Assembly: GCF_001698815.1 (NCBI RefSeq)
Contig: NZ_LGSI01000058.1
Span: 46,221-110,220, forward strand
Direction: 5' to 3'
Origin: Pseudomonas syringae
GTDB lineage: Bacteria > Pseudomonadota > Gammaproteobacteria > Pseudomonadales > Pseudomonadaceae
DNA: 64,000 nucleotides
Shown: piece after piece, positions 38,613 to 47,395 of the stretch
Layout: each line of letters begins with the position of its first letter
Numbering within the stretch: position 1 is the stretch's first letter
Program-made: the position numbers and the translations under genes
Notes under the pieces: model-generated
What the model was told of the DNA's origin: nothing
Database searches by the model: none
What the model saw: only the letters and a program-made list of their open reading frames with translations

Positions 38613-38663
38613 GGCAAAGCTCTCGGGCAGGGGGAGGACCGACATTTTACGGAATTACGCCCA

Positions 38664-38700
38664 TAAAAAAGCCCCTGATGTCAGCATCAGGGGCTTTTTT
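38664..38700 (-). terminator. Rho-independent terminator of the cold-shock gene
   Basis: A6-GCCCCTGATG / CATCAGGGGC-T6 around TCAG, symmetrical and therefore able to work in both directions; it follows the csp stop by about 12 bp. Confidence 0.95.
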
Positions 38701-38711
38701 AACGAAGAGAT

Positions 38712-38924
38712 TTAAGCTTCCGCTTGAACTTCATCCGCTTGCATGCCTTTCTGGCCCTGCACTGCAACGAAAGTCACCTTCTGACCTTCTTTAAGGCTTT
38801 TAAAGCCATTGCCCTGAATAGCGCGGAAGTGCACGAACAGATCCGGTCCGCTTTCTGGAGTGATAAAACCAAAACCTTTCTCGTCGTTAAACCACTTGAC
38901 GGTACCGCTCTGACGTTGAGACAT
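38712..38924 (-). CDS. CspA-family cold shock protein
   Basis: 70 aa single cold-shock domain. RNP1 (KGFGFI) and RNP2 (LFVHF) RNA-binding motifs are intact (SGTVKWFNDEKGFGFI...). These proteins melt mRNA structure and bind single-stranded nucleic acid. AGGGAA lies about nine bases ahead of the ATG. The upstream spacer is long (nearly 400 bp to gcvT), consistent with a long 5' leader, as is usual for csp genes. Which paralogue it is cannot be told. Confidence 0.95.
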   Translation of the reverse strand: MSQRQSGTVKWFNDEKGFGFITPESGPDLFVHFRAIQGNGFKSLKEGQKVTFVAVQGQKGMQADEVQAEA

Positions 38925-39317
38925 TTTCTTATTTCCCTGGAACTTGAAATTAATGACCGCTTCTTTCTCATGAAAGAACTGGGGCTGGTTGCAGGAAGTA
39001 AGAAACGTAGAGCGGGATGTAGCAAAACTCAGAGCTACTGCCCAGGTCCCGATTCCAGCGACCTATGCAAACACAGTTAGGAAACTCTACGCTATCTCTT
39101 GTAACAAAAACAAGCCCCCGCTGAGGCCCGGTTTTGCTGGGTCAAAAGGCTTGTTTTAAATTATTAACCAAACAGGCAGGATCGATAGTTTTTAACTTTC
39201 ATACGCACTTTTAGGGTGCGTGCCATGGGCTCTAACGGTGCTGGTTTAAACAACGCTATGCAGTTGTATAACTAAGCGGCCCATAGTTATACAACCACAT
39301 TTTTTTGACGGCAGTTA
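38925..39317. other. csp leader/promoter and gcvT downstream region
   Basis: 393 bp without a gene between gcvT (end) and csp (start), both on the minus strand. The part next to csp probably holds its promoter and leader. At 39263-39295 a 12-bp perfect inverted repeat stands near the gcvT end. An AT-rich stretch (39100-39200) could hold the csp promoter, but no single box was fixed. Confidence 0.45.
39263..39295. repeat. 12-bp perfect inverted repeat after gcvT
   Basis: GTTGTATAACTA (39263-39274) and TAGTTATACAAC (39284-39295) with a 9-nt centre. A T7 run follows on the plus strand, where no gene ends, so it is either a gcvT terminator lacking a proper U-run or an operator-like site. Confidence 0.5.
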
Positions 39318-40442
39318 TTAGCCGCGGAAGTAACGCTGTGCTACGAAAGGCATTTTGCTCACTACCATGGGTACTTTCTTGCCACGTACGATGGCCCATA
39401 CAGGGGTATCCATCGCAGTGAAATCCTTGTCCAGATAACCCATGGCCAACGGGCCGCCCAGGCTTGGCCCGAAACCACCACTGCAAACGGTGCCGATCCC
39501 GTTACCGTCGGCATCGACGATTTCCGTGCCTTCACGCACCGGGGTGCGCTCTTGCGGCAGCAGGCCAACGCGCTTGCGGGCCGGAGCCGATTGCTGCTGG
39601 GCGAAAATCTGTTCCGCGCCAGGAAAACCGCCAGCACGCGAGCCATCGGCGCGGCGTACTTTGGAAATCGCCCAGAGCAGGCCGGCTTCGATTGGCGTGG
39701 TGTCGGTGTTCATGTCGTGGCCATAGAGGCACAGACCTGCTTCCAGACGCAGTGAATCTCGCGCACCAAGGCCAATCGGGGCAACTTCCGGTTCCGCCAG
39801 CAAGCGCCGCGCCAGCGCTTCGGCCTGATCGGCCGGGACCGAAATTTCGTAACCGTCTTCACCGGTATAGCCGGAACGGCTGACGTAGCACTCGATGCCC
39901 AGCAACGTGACGCTGGCGAATTGCATGAAGGTCATTGTTGCGACTTCCGGCGCCAGGCGCGCCAGGACCGTCACTGCTTGCGGACCCTGCAAGGCGAGCA
40001 AGGCGCGCTCGTCGAACAACGGCTGGATTTCACAGTGGCCGGCCAGATGCTTGCGCAGGTGAGCCAGGTCTTCGTTCTTGCACGCGGCATTGACTACCAG
40101 CATCAGTTGATCGTTGCCCAGGTTGGCGACCATCAGGTCGTCGAGGATGCCGCCGGTATCATTGGTGAACATCGCATAACGTTGCATGCCAACCGGCAGA
40201 TCGATGATGTCCACCGGGACCAGCGCTTCCAGCGCCTTGGCGGCTTCGGCGCCGGTCAAGCGGATCTGGCCCATGTGCGACACATCGAACAGGCCGGCTT
40301 TTTCCCGGGTGTGCAGGTGTTCTTTCATCACGCCCGCCGGGTATTGCACCGGCATGTCGTAGCCAGCGAATGGCACCATTTTCGCGCCGAGTTCGCGGTG
40401 CAAGGCGTGGAGCGGGGTGGTGAGCAGTTGTTCGGTGGTCAT
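39318..40442 (-). CDS. gcvT: Aminomethyltransferase (glycine cleavage T protein)
   Basis: 374 aa. It transfers the one-carbon unit from the lipoyl arm of GcvH to tetrahydrofolate, releasing ammonia. The N-terminus (TPLHALHRELGAKMVPFAGYDMPVQYP), FDVSHMGQI and the folate-domain Asp region (DVSHMGQIRLTGAEA) are typical. Family length is 360-375. It lies downstream of gcvP across a REP of about 50 bp, on the same strand as gcvPH, and is likely part of the same regulon; the REP may set its relative level. Confidence 0.96.
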   Translation of the reverse strand: MTTEQLLTTPLHALHRELGAKMVPFAGYDMPVQYPAGVMKEHLHTREKAGLFDVSHMGQIRLTGAEAAKALEALVPVDIIDLPVGMQRYAMFTNDTGGILDDLMVANLGNDQLMLVVNAACKNEDLAHLRKHLAGHCEIQPLFDERALLALQGPQAVTVLARLAPEVATMTFMQFASVTLLGIECYVSRSGYTGEDGYEISVPADQAEALARRLLAEPEVAPIGLGARDSLRLEAGLCLYGHDMNTDTTPIEAGLLWAISKVRRADGSRAGGFPGAEQIFAQQQSAPARKRVGLLPQERTPVREGTEIVDADGNGIGTVCSGGFGPSLGGPLAMGYLDKDFTAMDTPVWAIVRGKKVPMVVSKMPFVAQRYFRG

Positions 40443-40481
40443 GATCGATTTCCTTTTGAAGAGGCGAGGCGCCAGACGTCC

Positions 40482-40534
40482 GTAGGACCGGCTTTAGCCG
40501 GGAGTGCTTCTCTCGCGGCTAAAGCCGCTCCTAC
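40482..40534. repeat. Compact REP between gcvP and gcvT
   Basis: GTAGGACCGGCTTTAGCCGG and CGCGGCTAAAGCCGCTCCTAC form two close inverted arms within 53 bp, in the intercistronic space of the gcv operon. Confidence 0.85.
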
Positions 40535-40549
40535 GGTCCGATCAGAAAA

Positions 40550-43414
40550 TCACGCCTCTTGATAGCTCTCGATGGACGGGCACGCGCAAATCAGGTTGCG
40601 GTCGCCGAACACGTTGTCGACGCGGCCAACCGGCGGCCAGTATTTGCCATCGATCAGCGACTCGACGGGATATACCGCCTGCTCACGGCTGTACGGGTGA
40701 GTCCACTCGCCAACGATTTCCGCAGCGGTGTGCGGGGCGTTTTTCAGCGGGTTGTCTTCCTTGTCCAGAGTGCCATTTTCCACCGCGCGGATTTCTTCGC
40801 GGATCTTGATCATTGCGTCGCAGAAGCGGTCCAGTTCTTCCTTGGATTCGCTTTCGGTCGGCTCGATCATCAAGGTGCCCGCCACCGGGAACGACATGGT
40901 CGGGGCGTGGAAACCAAAGTCGATCAGGCGCTTGGCGACGTCATCGACGCTGATGCCGCTGCTGTCCTTCAACGGGCGCAGATCAAGGATGCATTCGTGA
41001 GCCACCAGGCCGCTGCTGCCGGTGTACAGCACTGGATAGTGTTCTTCCAGGCGACGGGAAATGTAGTTGGCATTGAGTATCGCCAGTTGTGACGCCCGCT
41101 TGAGGCCTTCGCCGCCCATCATGCTGATGTACATCCAGGTGATCGGCAAAATGCTCGCGCTGCCGAAAGGTGCCGCGCATACCGCGCCTTCCTTGCGCTC
41201 CATGGTGCCGTGGCCTGGCAGGAATGGCGTCAGGTGTGACTTCACACCAATCGGGCCAACGCCTGGGCCGCCACCGCCGTGGGGGATGCAGAAGGTTTTG
41301 TGCAGGTTCAGGTGGGACACGTCGCCGCCGAACTTGCCGGGTGCGCAGAGGCCGACCATGGCGTTCATGTTGGCGCCGTCGATGTAAACCTGGCCGCCGT
41401 TGTCATGCACGATGCCGCAGATTTCGCGGATGCCTTCTTCGAACACGCCGTGGGTCGACGGGTAGGTGATCATCAGTGCAGCCAGGTGATCACGGTGCTC
41501 GATGGCCTTGGCGCGCAGGTCTTCGATATCGACGTTGCCCCGTGCATCGCACGCGGTCACAACCACACGCATACCAGCCATGTTGGCGGTGGCCGGGTTG
41601 GTGCCGTGGGCGGAAGAAGGGATCAGGCAGATATCGCGACGCTCATCGCCACGGCTCTGGTGATAGGCGCGAATCGCCAGCAAGCCTGCATATTCGCCCT
41701 GGGAACCGGCGTTCGGTTGCAGGGAAATCGCGTCGTAGCCGGTGGCGGCGCAGAGCATCGCTTCCAGTTCGTCAGTCAGTTGCTGATAACCGGCGCTCTG
41801 CTCGGCAGGTGCGAACGGGTGCAGGTTGCCGAACTCGGCCCAGGTCACCGGGATCATTTCGCTGGCGGCGTTGAGCTTCATGGTGCACGAACCCAACGGG
41901 ATCATGGTGCGATCCAGCGCAAGATCCTTGTCGGCCAGTTTGCGCAGGTAGCGCATCAGCTCGGTTTCGGAGTGATAACGGTTGAACACCGGATGGCTGA
42001 GAATCGCCGATTGGCGCAGCAATGCCCGTGGCAGGCGCGACTCAGCGCTGGCAGCCAGTGCAGCGAAGTCCGGCAGAGTCTGGCCGTCGCCAGCAAAAAT
42101 GGCCCACAGGCTTTCAACAGCGGCTTGCGAGGTGGTTTCGTCGAACGACAGACCCAGGCGCTGGGCGTCGATTTCCCGCAGATTGATCTGCTGGGCACGC
42201 GCCTTGGCGTGCAACGCGGCAGTATCGGCGCCGGTGTTCAGCGTCAGGCTGTCGAAGAAAAATTCTTGCTCGACGTTCAGGCCCAGTGCAGTCAGGCCCT
42301 TGGCGAAGATCGCCGTCAAATGATGCACGCGATTGGCGATTTGCGTCAGGCCGCGCGGACCGTGGTACACGGCGTACATGCTGGCAATGTTGGCCAGCAG
42401 CACTTGCGCGGTGCAGATGTTGCTCGTGGCTTTCTCGCGACGGATATGTTGCTCGCGGGTCTGCATCGCCAGGCGCAAGGCTTGCTTGCCGTGGCGATCC
42501 ACCGATACGCCGACCAGACGGCCCGGCATGTCGCGCTTGAAGGCATCGCGCGTCGAGAAGTAAGCCGCGTGCGGGCCACCGAAGCCCAATGGCACGCCGA
42601 AACGCTGGGCGCTGCCGATGGCGACGTCGGCGCCGAATTCACCCGGCGGGGTCAGCAAGGTCAGGGCCAGCAGATCGGCGGCGACGGCGACCAATGCATT
42701 GGCGGCGTGGAAGCGCTCAACCAGTTCGCGATAATCGAACAGGTCGCCATTGCTGGCAGGGTATTGCAGCAGGGCGCCGAAAAACGCGCTGACATCGCTC
42801 AGCTCGGCTTCGTCCGCCACCACAACCGTGATGCCCAGCGGCTCGGCACGGGTGCGCAGCACGTCGAGGGTTTGCGGGTGGCAATGGCTGGAGGCGAAGA
42901 ACTGATGGCTGCTTTTATTCTTGCTCAGGCGCTTGCAGAAGGTCATGGCTTCAGCGGCGGCGGTGGCTTCATCGAGCAGCGAAGCGTTGGCAATCGGCAG
43001 GCCGGTGAGGTCGCTGATCAGGGTCTGGAAGTTGAGCAGCGACTCCAGACGGCCTTGGGAAATTTCCGGCTGATACGGCGTGTAAGCCGTGTACCAGGCC
43101 GGATTTTCCAGCAGGTTGCGCAGAATCGGCGCGGGTGTGTGGGTGTTGTAGTAACCCTGGCCGATGTAGGTCTTGAACAGCTGATTCTTGCTGGCAATGG
43201 CTTTGATCGACGCCAGGGCATCGGCTTCGCTCAAGCCCGGTTGCATGCCGAGCACGCTGGTGCCCTTGATGCTTTCCGGGATGACGCTGGCGCTCAGGGC
43301 TTCCAGCGAGTCAAAGCCCAGGGTCGCGAGCATGGTCTGTTCGTCAGCGGCGCGGGGGCCGATGTGACGGGCGATGAATTCGTTGGCGGTGCTCAATTCG
43401 ATACGGTCAGTCAT
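40550..43414 (-). CDS. gcvP: Glycine dehydrogenase (decarboxylating), P protein
   Basis: 954 aa homodimer-type P protein, fused N- and C-terminal halves. It decarboxylates glycine with pyridoxal phosphate and passes aminomethyl to lipoyl-GcvH. The PLP lysine lies in HLNLHKTFCIPHGGGGPG (about residue 702). FIARHIGPRAADEQTMLATLG at the start is typical. Ten bases separate it from gcvH upstream, so it is cotranscribed from the gcvH promoter. Confidence 0.97.
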   Translation of the reverse strand: MTDRIELSTANEFIARHIGPRAADEQTMLATLGFDSLEALSASVIPESIKGTSVLGMQPGLSEADALASIKAIASKNQLFKTYIGQGYYNTHTPAPILRNLLENPAWYTAYTPYQPEISQGRLESLLNFQTLISDLTGLPIANASLLDEATAAAEAMTFCKRLSKNKSSHQFFASSHCHPQTLDVLRTRAEPLGITVVVADEAELSDVSAFFGALLQYPASNGDLFDYRELVERFHAANALVAVAADLLALTLLTPPGEFGADVAIGSAQRFGVPLGFGGPHAAYFSTRDAFKRDMPGRLVGVSVDRHGKQALRLAMQTREQHIRREKATSNICTAQVLLANIASMYAVYHGPRGLTQIANRVHHLTAIFAKGLTALGLNVEQEFFFDSLTLNTGADTAALHAKARAQQINLREIDAQRLGLSFDETTSQAAVESLWAIFAGDGQTLPDFAALAASAESRLPRALLRQSAILSHPVFNRYHSETELMRYLRKLADKDLALDRTMIPLGSCTMKLNAASEMIPVTWAEFGNLHPFAPAEQSAGYQQLTDELEAMLCAATGYDAISLQPNAGSQGEYAGLLAIRAYHQSRGDERRDICLIPSSAHGTNPATANMAGMRVVVTACDARGNVDIEDLRAKAIEHRDHLAALMITYPSTHGVFEEGIREICGIVHDNGGQVYIDGANMNAMVGLCAPGKFGGDVSHLNLHKTFCIPHGGGGPGVGPIGVKSHLTPFLPGHGTMERKEGAVCAAPFGSASILPITWMYISMMGGEGLKRASQLAILNANYISRRLEEHYPVLYTGSSGLVAHECILDLRPLKDSSGISVDDVAKRLIDFGFHAPTMSFPVAGTLMIEPTESESKEELDRFCDAMIKIREEIRAVENGTLDKEDNPLKNAPHTAAEIVGEWTHPYSREQAVYPVESLIDGKYWPPVGRVDNVFGDRNLICACPSIESYQEA

Positions 43415-43424
43415 GTCGTGCTCC

Positions 43425-43808
43425 TCAGGCTTCAGCGTTTGCTTTGATCAGGCGGTCGTAGGCGTCCTGATCCAGCAGGCCATCGATGGCGCTGGCGTCT
43501 TGCGGGATAAAACGGAAGAACCAGCCTGCGCCCAAAGCGTCTTCGTTGACCAGTTCCGGGGTGCTGTCCAGAGCCGAGTTGACCTCGACCACTTCGCCAT
43601 CGAGCGGCATATTGATGCTGCTCGCAGCCTTCACCGATTCCACGACCGAAGCCTCGGCGTGTTGACTATAAGCCTGCAATTCCGGGAGTTGCACATACAC
43701 CACGTCGCCCAGGGATTCTTGCGCATAAGGCGTGATGCCAACCGTGACACTGCCATCGGCTTCGGCACGCAGCCATTCGTGGTCAACGGTAAATCGCAAC
43801 TCGCTCAT
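43425..43808 (-). CDS. gcvH: Glycine cleavage H protein (lipoyl carrier)
   Basis: 127 aa lipoyl-domain protein. The lipoylated lysine lies in ASVVESVKAASSI (about residue 64). It shuttles the aminomethyl group between GcvP, GcvT and the L protein. First gene of the gcvH-gcvP-gcvT unit, directly behind a sigma-54 promoter (43866-43883) and three GcsR-type sites. Confidence 0.97.
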   Translation of the reverse strand: MSELRFTVDHEWLRAEADGSVTVGITPYAQESLGDVVYVQLPELQAYSQHAEASVVESVKAASSINMPLDGEVVEVNSALDSTPELVNEDALGAGWFFRFIPQDASAIDGLLDQDAYDRLIKANAEA

Positions 43809-43865
43809 AAAAACTCCTCAAGGGGACAAAGGCTCGTGCCAGGCGCGAGCGTAATGGCATTGTCC

Positions 43866-43883
43866 TTAGCAAGTTTGCGGCCA
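43866..43883 (-). promoter_or_regulatory. Sigma-54 promoter of gcvHPT
   Basis: On the minus strand the sequence reads TTGGCCGCAAACTTGCTA, matching the RpoN -24 GG and -12 GC with exact N10 spacing. The implied start point lies about 50 nt before the gcvH ATG. It fits control by the sigma-54 activator encoded next door. Confidence 0.8.
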
Positions 43884-43947
43884 AAGTCGTTTGGGGTAAT
43901 GAAATCAGGGGTTTTCAGGGTTTTTACCAAGCCGTGCATGGGCTTGG

Positions 43948-43965
43948 TGTAGCGAAATCGCTACA
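43948..43965. promoter_or_regulatory. GcsR-type activator site 1
   Basis: TGTAGCG-AAAT-CGCTACA, a perfect 7-4-7 palindrome, about 75 bp upstream of the sigma-54 promoter. It matches the known spaced inverted-repeat form of GcsR sites (TGTAACG-N4-CGTTNCG type). Confidence 0.75.
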
Positions 43966-44028
43966 GTTTGACGTCGTTGGGAATTGGTTGTTTGCGCAAG
44001 GGCCAGGCGGGCATGGCTATGTGGAGGT

Positions 44029-44046
44029 CGTAGCGATATCGTTACG
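44029..44046. promoter_or_regulatory. GcsR-type activator site 2
   Basis: CGTAGCG-ATAT-CGTTACG, 7-4-7 inverted repeat with one mismatched pair; 81 bp from site 1 and 20 bp from site 3. Confidence 0.75.
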
Positions 44047-44048
44047 TC

Positions 44049-44066
44049 TGTATTGAAATCGCTACA
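44049..44066. promoter_or_regulatory. GcsR-type activator site 3
   Basis: TGTATTG-AAAT-CGCTACA, right half perfect and left half degenerate. It lies 20 bp from site 2, two helical turns, as expected for cooperative binding by a sigma-54 activator. Confidence 0.65.
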
Positions 44067-44092
44067 TGTGATTGGCGGATGTTGCCTAAATT

Positions 44093-44187
44093 TGTAGCAG
44101 GGAATTTGTTCCCGAAAGGGCAGGTGAATTCACCGAAGAGGTTCAACGCATGCTCCGACGTCCTCCCGGATGAATCCGGTCCTACAA
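44093..44187. repeat. REP-type element between gcsR and the gcv promoter
   Basis: GTAGCAGGGAATTTGTTCCCG at the left and CCCGGATGAATCCGGTCCTAC at the right, two different REP half-types facing each other. Confidence 0.65.
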
Positions 44188-44205
44188 GGATTGCGTCAAA
44201 TGGCG

Positions 44206-45714
44206 CTAAACCTTCCCCGAAATCCCGTATTTGCGCAACCGATGGGCAATCGCTGTGTGTGAGGTCTGCAACCGCGCTGCCAACTGGCGGGTGGACGGGT
44301 GTTCGCCGTAGAGCTTTTCCAGCAGCGTTTTTTCGAACTGTTCGACGGCCTGCTCAAGGCTGGCGACTTCACCATCATTGACTCCGGCGACCGCAGTGCC
44401 GGCGATGTCCAGGTCGCCGATGTCCACCAGATTGCTTTCGCTGATCGCGGCGGCGCGGAAAATCACGTTCTGCAATTGGCGCACGTTGCCCGGCCAGCGG
44501 TTGCTGAGCAGCGCCGGATAGGTTCCGGGCGCAAGGCGACACACCGGGCGCTGGATCTGCGCGCACGCCTGCTCCATGAAATACCGCGCCAGCAGCAGAA
44601 TATCCTGACCCCGATCACGCAACGGTGGCACTTCGAGATTGAGTACGTTGAGGCGATAGAACAAGTCTTCGCGGAACGTGCCTTCGCCGACCATTTTTTC
44701 CAGATTGCGATGGGTGGCGCTGAGGATGCGCACGTTGACCTTCACTTCCCTGTCGCCGCCCACCCGCCGAAAACTGCCGTCATTGAGAAAACGCAGCAGT
44801 TTGGCTTGCAGGTAAGGCGACATCTCGCCGATTTCGTCGAGGAACACCGTGCCGTGGTTGGCCAATTCCATCAGGCCCGGCTTGCCGCCACGTTGCGCGC
44901 CGGTGAAGGCGCCGGGGGCGTAGCCGAACAGCTCGCTTTCGGCGAGGTTTTCCGGGAGTGCCGCGCAGTTCAGCGCCAGGAACGGCGCGCTGTGTCGGGC
45001 GCTGGTGGCGTGGCAGGCGCGGGCGACCAGTTCCTTGCCGGTGCCGGTTTCACCCTGGATCAGCAGCGGCGCATCCAGTGTCGCCACCCGTTGCGCGCGG
45101 GTCTTGAGGGTGCGGATGGCCGGGGATTCGCCGAGCAAGGCATCGAAACCTTCGGCGTGATCATGGTGCAGCGCGGACAGCCGCTCGCCAATCCTGCTCG
45201 GTTGATAAAGGGTCAGCAGCGCGCCGGCATCGGTGATTGGCGTGGCGTCCAGCAGCAAGGCTTCGCCGTTGAGGGTGACTTCACGCAACGGCAGGCGAAA
45301 ACCGTTTTCCAGCAGTGCGCTTTGCAGGCCGGGATCAGCGAACAACTCAGCCACCGATTCACCGGCCGGTTCGCGACCGATCAGGGTAATCAATGCCGGG
45401 TTGGCCAACAGCACATGGCCGGCGCTGTCCAGCGCCAGGACCGGATCGGTCATGGCGGCGAGCAAGGCATCCAGTTGCAGATGGCGGCGCTGGCCGGGGA
45501 GGATGTCGACCACGGTGATTGCCTCGACACCCCGCACCCGGAACAGCGCGTCCTTGAGTTCTTCAAGGACCTGATGGCTCAGGGTAGGCGCATCGATATA
45601 GACGTTGGGCGGCACCATTTCCACGGCATCGAGGTTGAGATTGCGTCCACCCAGAATGGCCAGGACTTCCTGGGTGATGCCGACTCGGTCGATGAAGCTG
45701 ACGTGGATGCGCAT
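44206..45714 (-). CDS. gcsR: Sigma-54-dependent TyrR-like activator of glycine cleavage (GcsR)
   Basis: 502 aa enhancer-binding protein. Residues 1-70 form an ACT domain (MRIHVSFIDRVGITQEVLAI), 75-190 a PAS domain, and 205-430 the AAA+ core with Walker A GETGTGKE, the sigma-54 contact loop GAFTGA, and Walker B GTVFLDEIGEM. The C-terminal 60 residues are a TyrR-type helix-turn-helix (TRQLAARLQTSHTAIAHRL). The ACT domain suggests glycine sensing. It is encoded just upstream of gcvHPT with three matching sites and a sigma-54 promoter in between, which is the arrangement known for GcsR. Confidence 0.93.
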   Translation of the reverse strand: MRIHVSFIDRVGITQEVLAILGGRNLNLDAVEMVPPNVYIDAPTLSHQVLEELKDALFRVRGVEAITVVDILPGQRRHLQLDALLAAMTDPVLALDSAGHVLLANPALITLIGREPAGESVAELFADPGLQSALLENGFRLPLREVTLNGEALLLDATPITDAGALLTLYQPSRIGERLSALHHDHAEGFDALLGESPAIRTLKTRAQRVATLDAPLLIQGETGTGKELVARACHATSARHSAPFLALNCAALPENLAESELFGYAPGAFTGAQRGGKPGLMELANHGTVFLDEIGEMSPYLQAKLLRFLNDGSFRRVGGDREVKVNVRILSATHRNLEKMVGEGTFREDLFYRLNVLNLEVPPLRDRGQDILLLARYFMEQACAQIQRPVCRLAPGTYPALLSNRWPGNVRQLQNVIFRAAAISESNLVDIGDLDIAGTAVAGVNDGEVASLEQAVEQFEKTLLEKLYGEHPSTRQLAARLQTSHTAIAHRLRKYGISGKV

Positions 45715-45882
45715 GGCAAGCTATGGATTCTGGGCCGCGAGGGGGGCGATTATGCCAGTAAATGGCGCACGCCGAGCCACGGTGAACTTGTTGGAGCGAG
45801 CGGGCGGCGCTTCCGACTTGCTCGCGAAGGCGATGTTTGCGCATCGAACATCGCATAACTATCTGAATTACCGCGTCACTCC

Positions 45883-45934
45883 GTAGGACCGGCTTTAGCC
45901 GGGAGAATGCCCTCCCGGCTAAAGCCGGTCCTAC
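45883..45934. repeat. Compact REP between gcsR and the DUF5064-type gene
   Basis: GTAGGACCGGCTTTAGCCGG and its inverse CCGGCTAAAGCCGGTCCTAC with a 12-bp centre, a 20-bp perfect inverted repeat. A second, interrupted REP variant (GTTGGAGCGAGCGGGCGGCG at about 45790) lies just before. Confidence 0.88.
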
Positions 45935-45951
45935 GGTTGTTCCAGATGTTG

Positions 45952-46314
45952 TTACGTCAGATGTTCCGGCTTCACCGTATCGCCCGATTCGGCGTGCAGC
46001 TTGTGGCGCACGTCTTCGAACATCTGATCGTATTCCTTGTGCATTGCCAGGGGCAGCGTTGCCAGATGCGGCAGGCCGTGTTTGATGGCGATGCGATTGG
46101 CGTCGTGGGCGAAATTGAAGGCCAGATCGCGTGGCAATACGAACTCATCCTGAAATTGATTGCCGGCGACCTCGCCTTCCATGACGAAACGCATGCAAGT
46201 GCCTTCTCCCGGGCATTCGCAGACTTCATAGCGGATGTGGATGTTGTAGCCAAAATCGGAAGCTTGCAGCGCCGTGCGAGTGATATGCAGGTGACCTGGC
46301 TCGAACATGTGCAT
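45952..46314 (-). CDS. DUF5064-type protein
   Basis: 120 aa from the ATG at 46314 (the ATG at 46308, MFEPGHLHI, is equally possible). The pattern MFEPGHLHI...YEVCEC...VMEGEVAGNQFQDEFVLPRDLAFNFA is what I recognise as the Pseudomonas DUF5064 family: a soluble protein of unknown function. It has three Cys in the segment YEVCECPGEGTC. It stands alone on the minus strand between REP DNA and arcC, with 70 bp to the latter. Confidence 0.75.
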   Translation of the reverse strand: MHMFEPGHLHITRTALQASDFGYNIHIRYEVCECPGEGTCMRFVMEGEVAGNQFQDEFVLPRDLAFNFAHDANRIAIKHGLPHLATLPLAMHKEYDQMFEDVRHKLHAESGDTVKPEHLT

Positions 46315-46384
46315 TGCCCCATTGATAAGTAGAAGAGTACGAATAGACCCACGGGCCCATTCGGGGTTCAGCGGCAGTCAGTGT

Positions 46385-47314
46385 TCAACCGTAGACAATG
46401 CCCGTGCAGGCGGTGCTGATGCGGGTGCCAGCGGTGCCTTTGACGATTTCATCAATGTCCGCCAGCGAACCGATCACCGCAGGGTTGCCGGTGTGACGAG
46501 CGAATTCGCAGGCAGCCTGAACTTTAGGCCCCATTGAGCCTGCTGCAAAGCCCAGTTTTTCCATGTCGTCCGGATGCGCTTCGATGATGGCTTTTTGGGT
46601 CGGTTTGCCCCAGTCGATGAACGCCGCGACAACATCCGTGGCAATCACCAGCAAATCGCTGTCCAGTTGCTCGGCCAGCAAGGCTGAACACAGGTCTTTA
46701 TCGATAACGGCTTCAACGCCCTGCAACTTGCCATCTGCGCCATACATCGTCGGAATGCCGCCACCGCCTGCGCAAATCACAATGCTACCTTTTTCCAGCA
46801 GCCATTTGATCGGGCGGATTTCGAAGATACGTTTAGGCTTGGGACTGGCGACCACGCGGCGGAACTTGTCACCGTCCGGGGCGATGCTCCAGCCTTTTTC
46901 CTGGGCCAGACGTTCGGCTTCTTCCTTGCTGTAAACCGGGCCGATCGGTTTGCTCGGATGCTGGAACGCTGGGTCATTGCCATCGACTTCGACCTGCGTC
47001 AACAACGTTGCGAAGGGCTTTTCGATGGGCAGCAGATTGCCCAGTTCTTGCTCAATCATGTAGCCGATCATGCCTTCGGTTTCTGCACCCAGCACGTCCA
47101 GAGGATACGGCGTGACGCTGGTATAGGCAGCGGCCTGCAAGGACAGCAGGCCGACTTGCGGACCATTGCCGTGGGCGATGACCAGTTCGTTGCCATCGAC
47201 AATGCGAGCGATTTGCTCTGCGGCGACGCGAATGTTGATCCGCTGATTGTCAGCAGTCATCGGCTCGCTACGGCGAAGCAGGGCGTTGCCGCCCAGTGCT
47301 ACGACGATACGCAT
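46385..47314 (-). CDS. arcC: Carbamate kinase (arginine deiminase pathway)
   Basis: 309 aa from the ATG at 47314 (MRIVVALGGNALLRR). It makes ATP and CO2/NH3 from carbamoyl phosphate in the last step of the pathway. The amino-acid kinase signatures GNALLRR, GNGPQVG and the nucleotide-binding ICAGGGGIP are present. It is the last gene of arcDABC; a short hairpin (47349-47375) lies in the 80-bp space after arcB. Confidence 0.97.
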   Translation of the reverse strand: MRIVVALGGNALLRRSEPMTADNQRINIRVAAEQIARIVDGNELVIAHGNGPQVGLLSLQAAAYTSVTPYPLDVLGAETEGMIGYMIEQELGNLLPIEKPFATLLTQVEVDGNDPAFQHPSKPIGPVYSKEEAERLAQEKGWSIAPDGDKFRRVVASPKPKRIFEIRPIKWLLEKGSIVICAGGGGIPTMYGADGKLQGVEAVIDKDLCSALLAEQLDSDLLVIATDVVAAFIDWGKPTQKAIIEAHPDDMEKLGFAAGSMGPKVQAACEFARHTGNPAVIGSLADIDEIVKGTAGTRISTACTGIVYG

Positions 47315-47348
47315 GGTGATTTCCTTCAATAAGTTCGGTGGTAACCCT

Positions 47349-47375
47349 GTTGGATCGAGCGGGCGGCGATCCAAC
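47349..47375 (-). repeat. Hairpin between arcB and arcC (REP-variant half)
   Basis: GTTGGATCG (47349-47357) pairs with CGATCCAAC (47367-47375) around AGCGGGCGG. The sequence resembles the interrupted REP at about 45790. It could act as an mRNA-stabilising stem between operon genes. Confidence 0.6.
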
Positions 47376-47395
47376 GCTATTGCGCAGTTCAGAAA

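Noticed and set aside
41279..43447. 722-codon plus-strand frame opposite gcvP
   Set aside because: Antisense shadow of gcvP caused by GC-rich codon bias; no start signal or domain.
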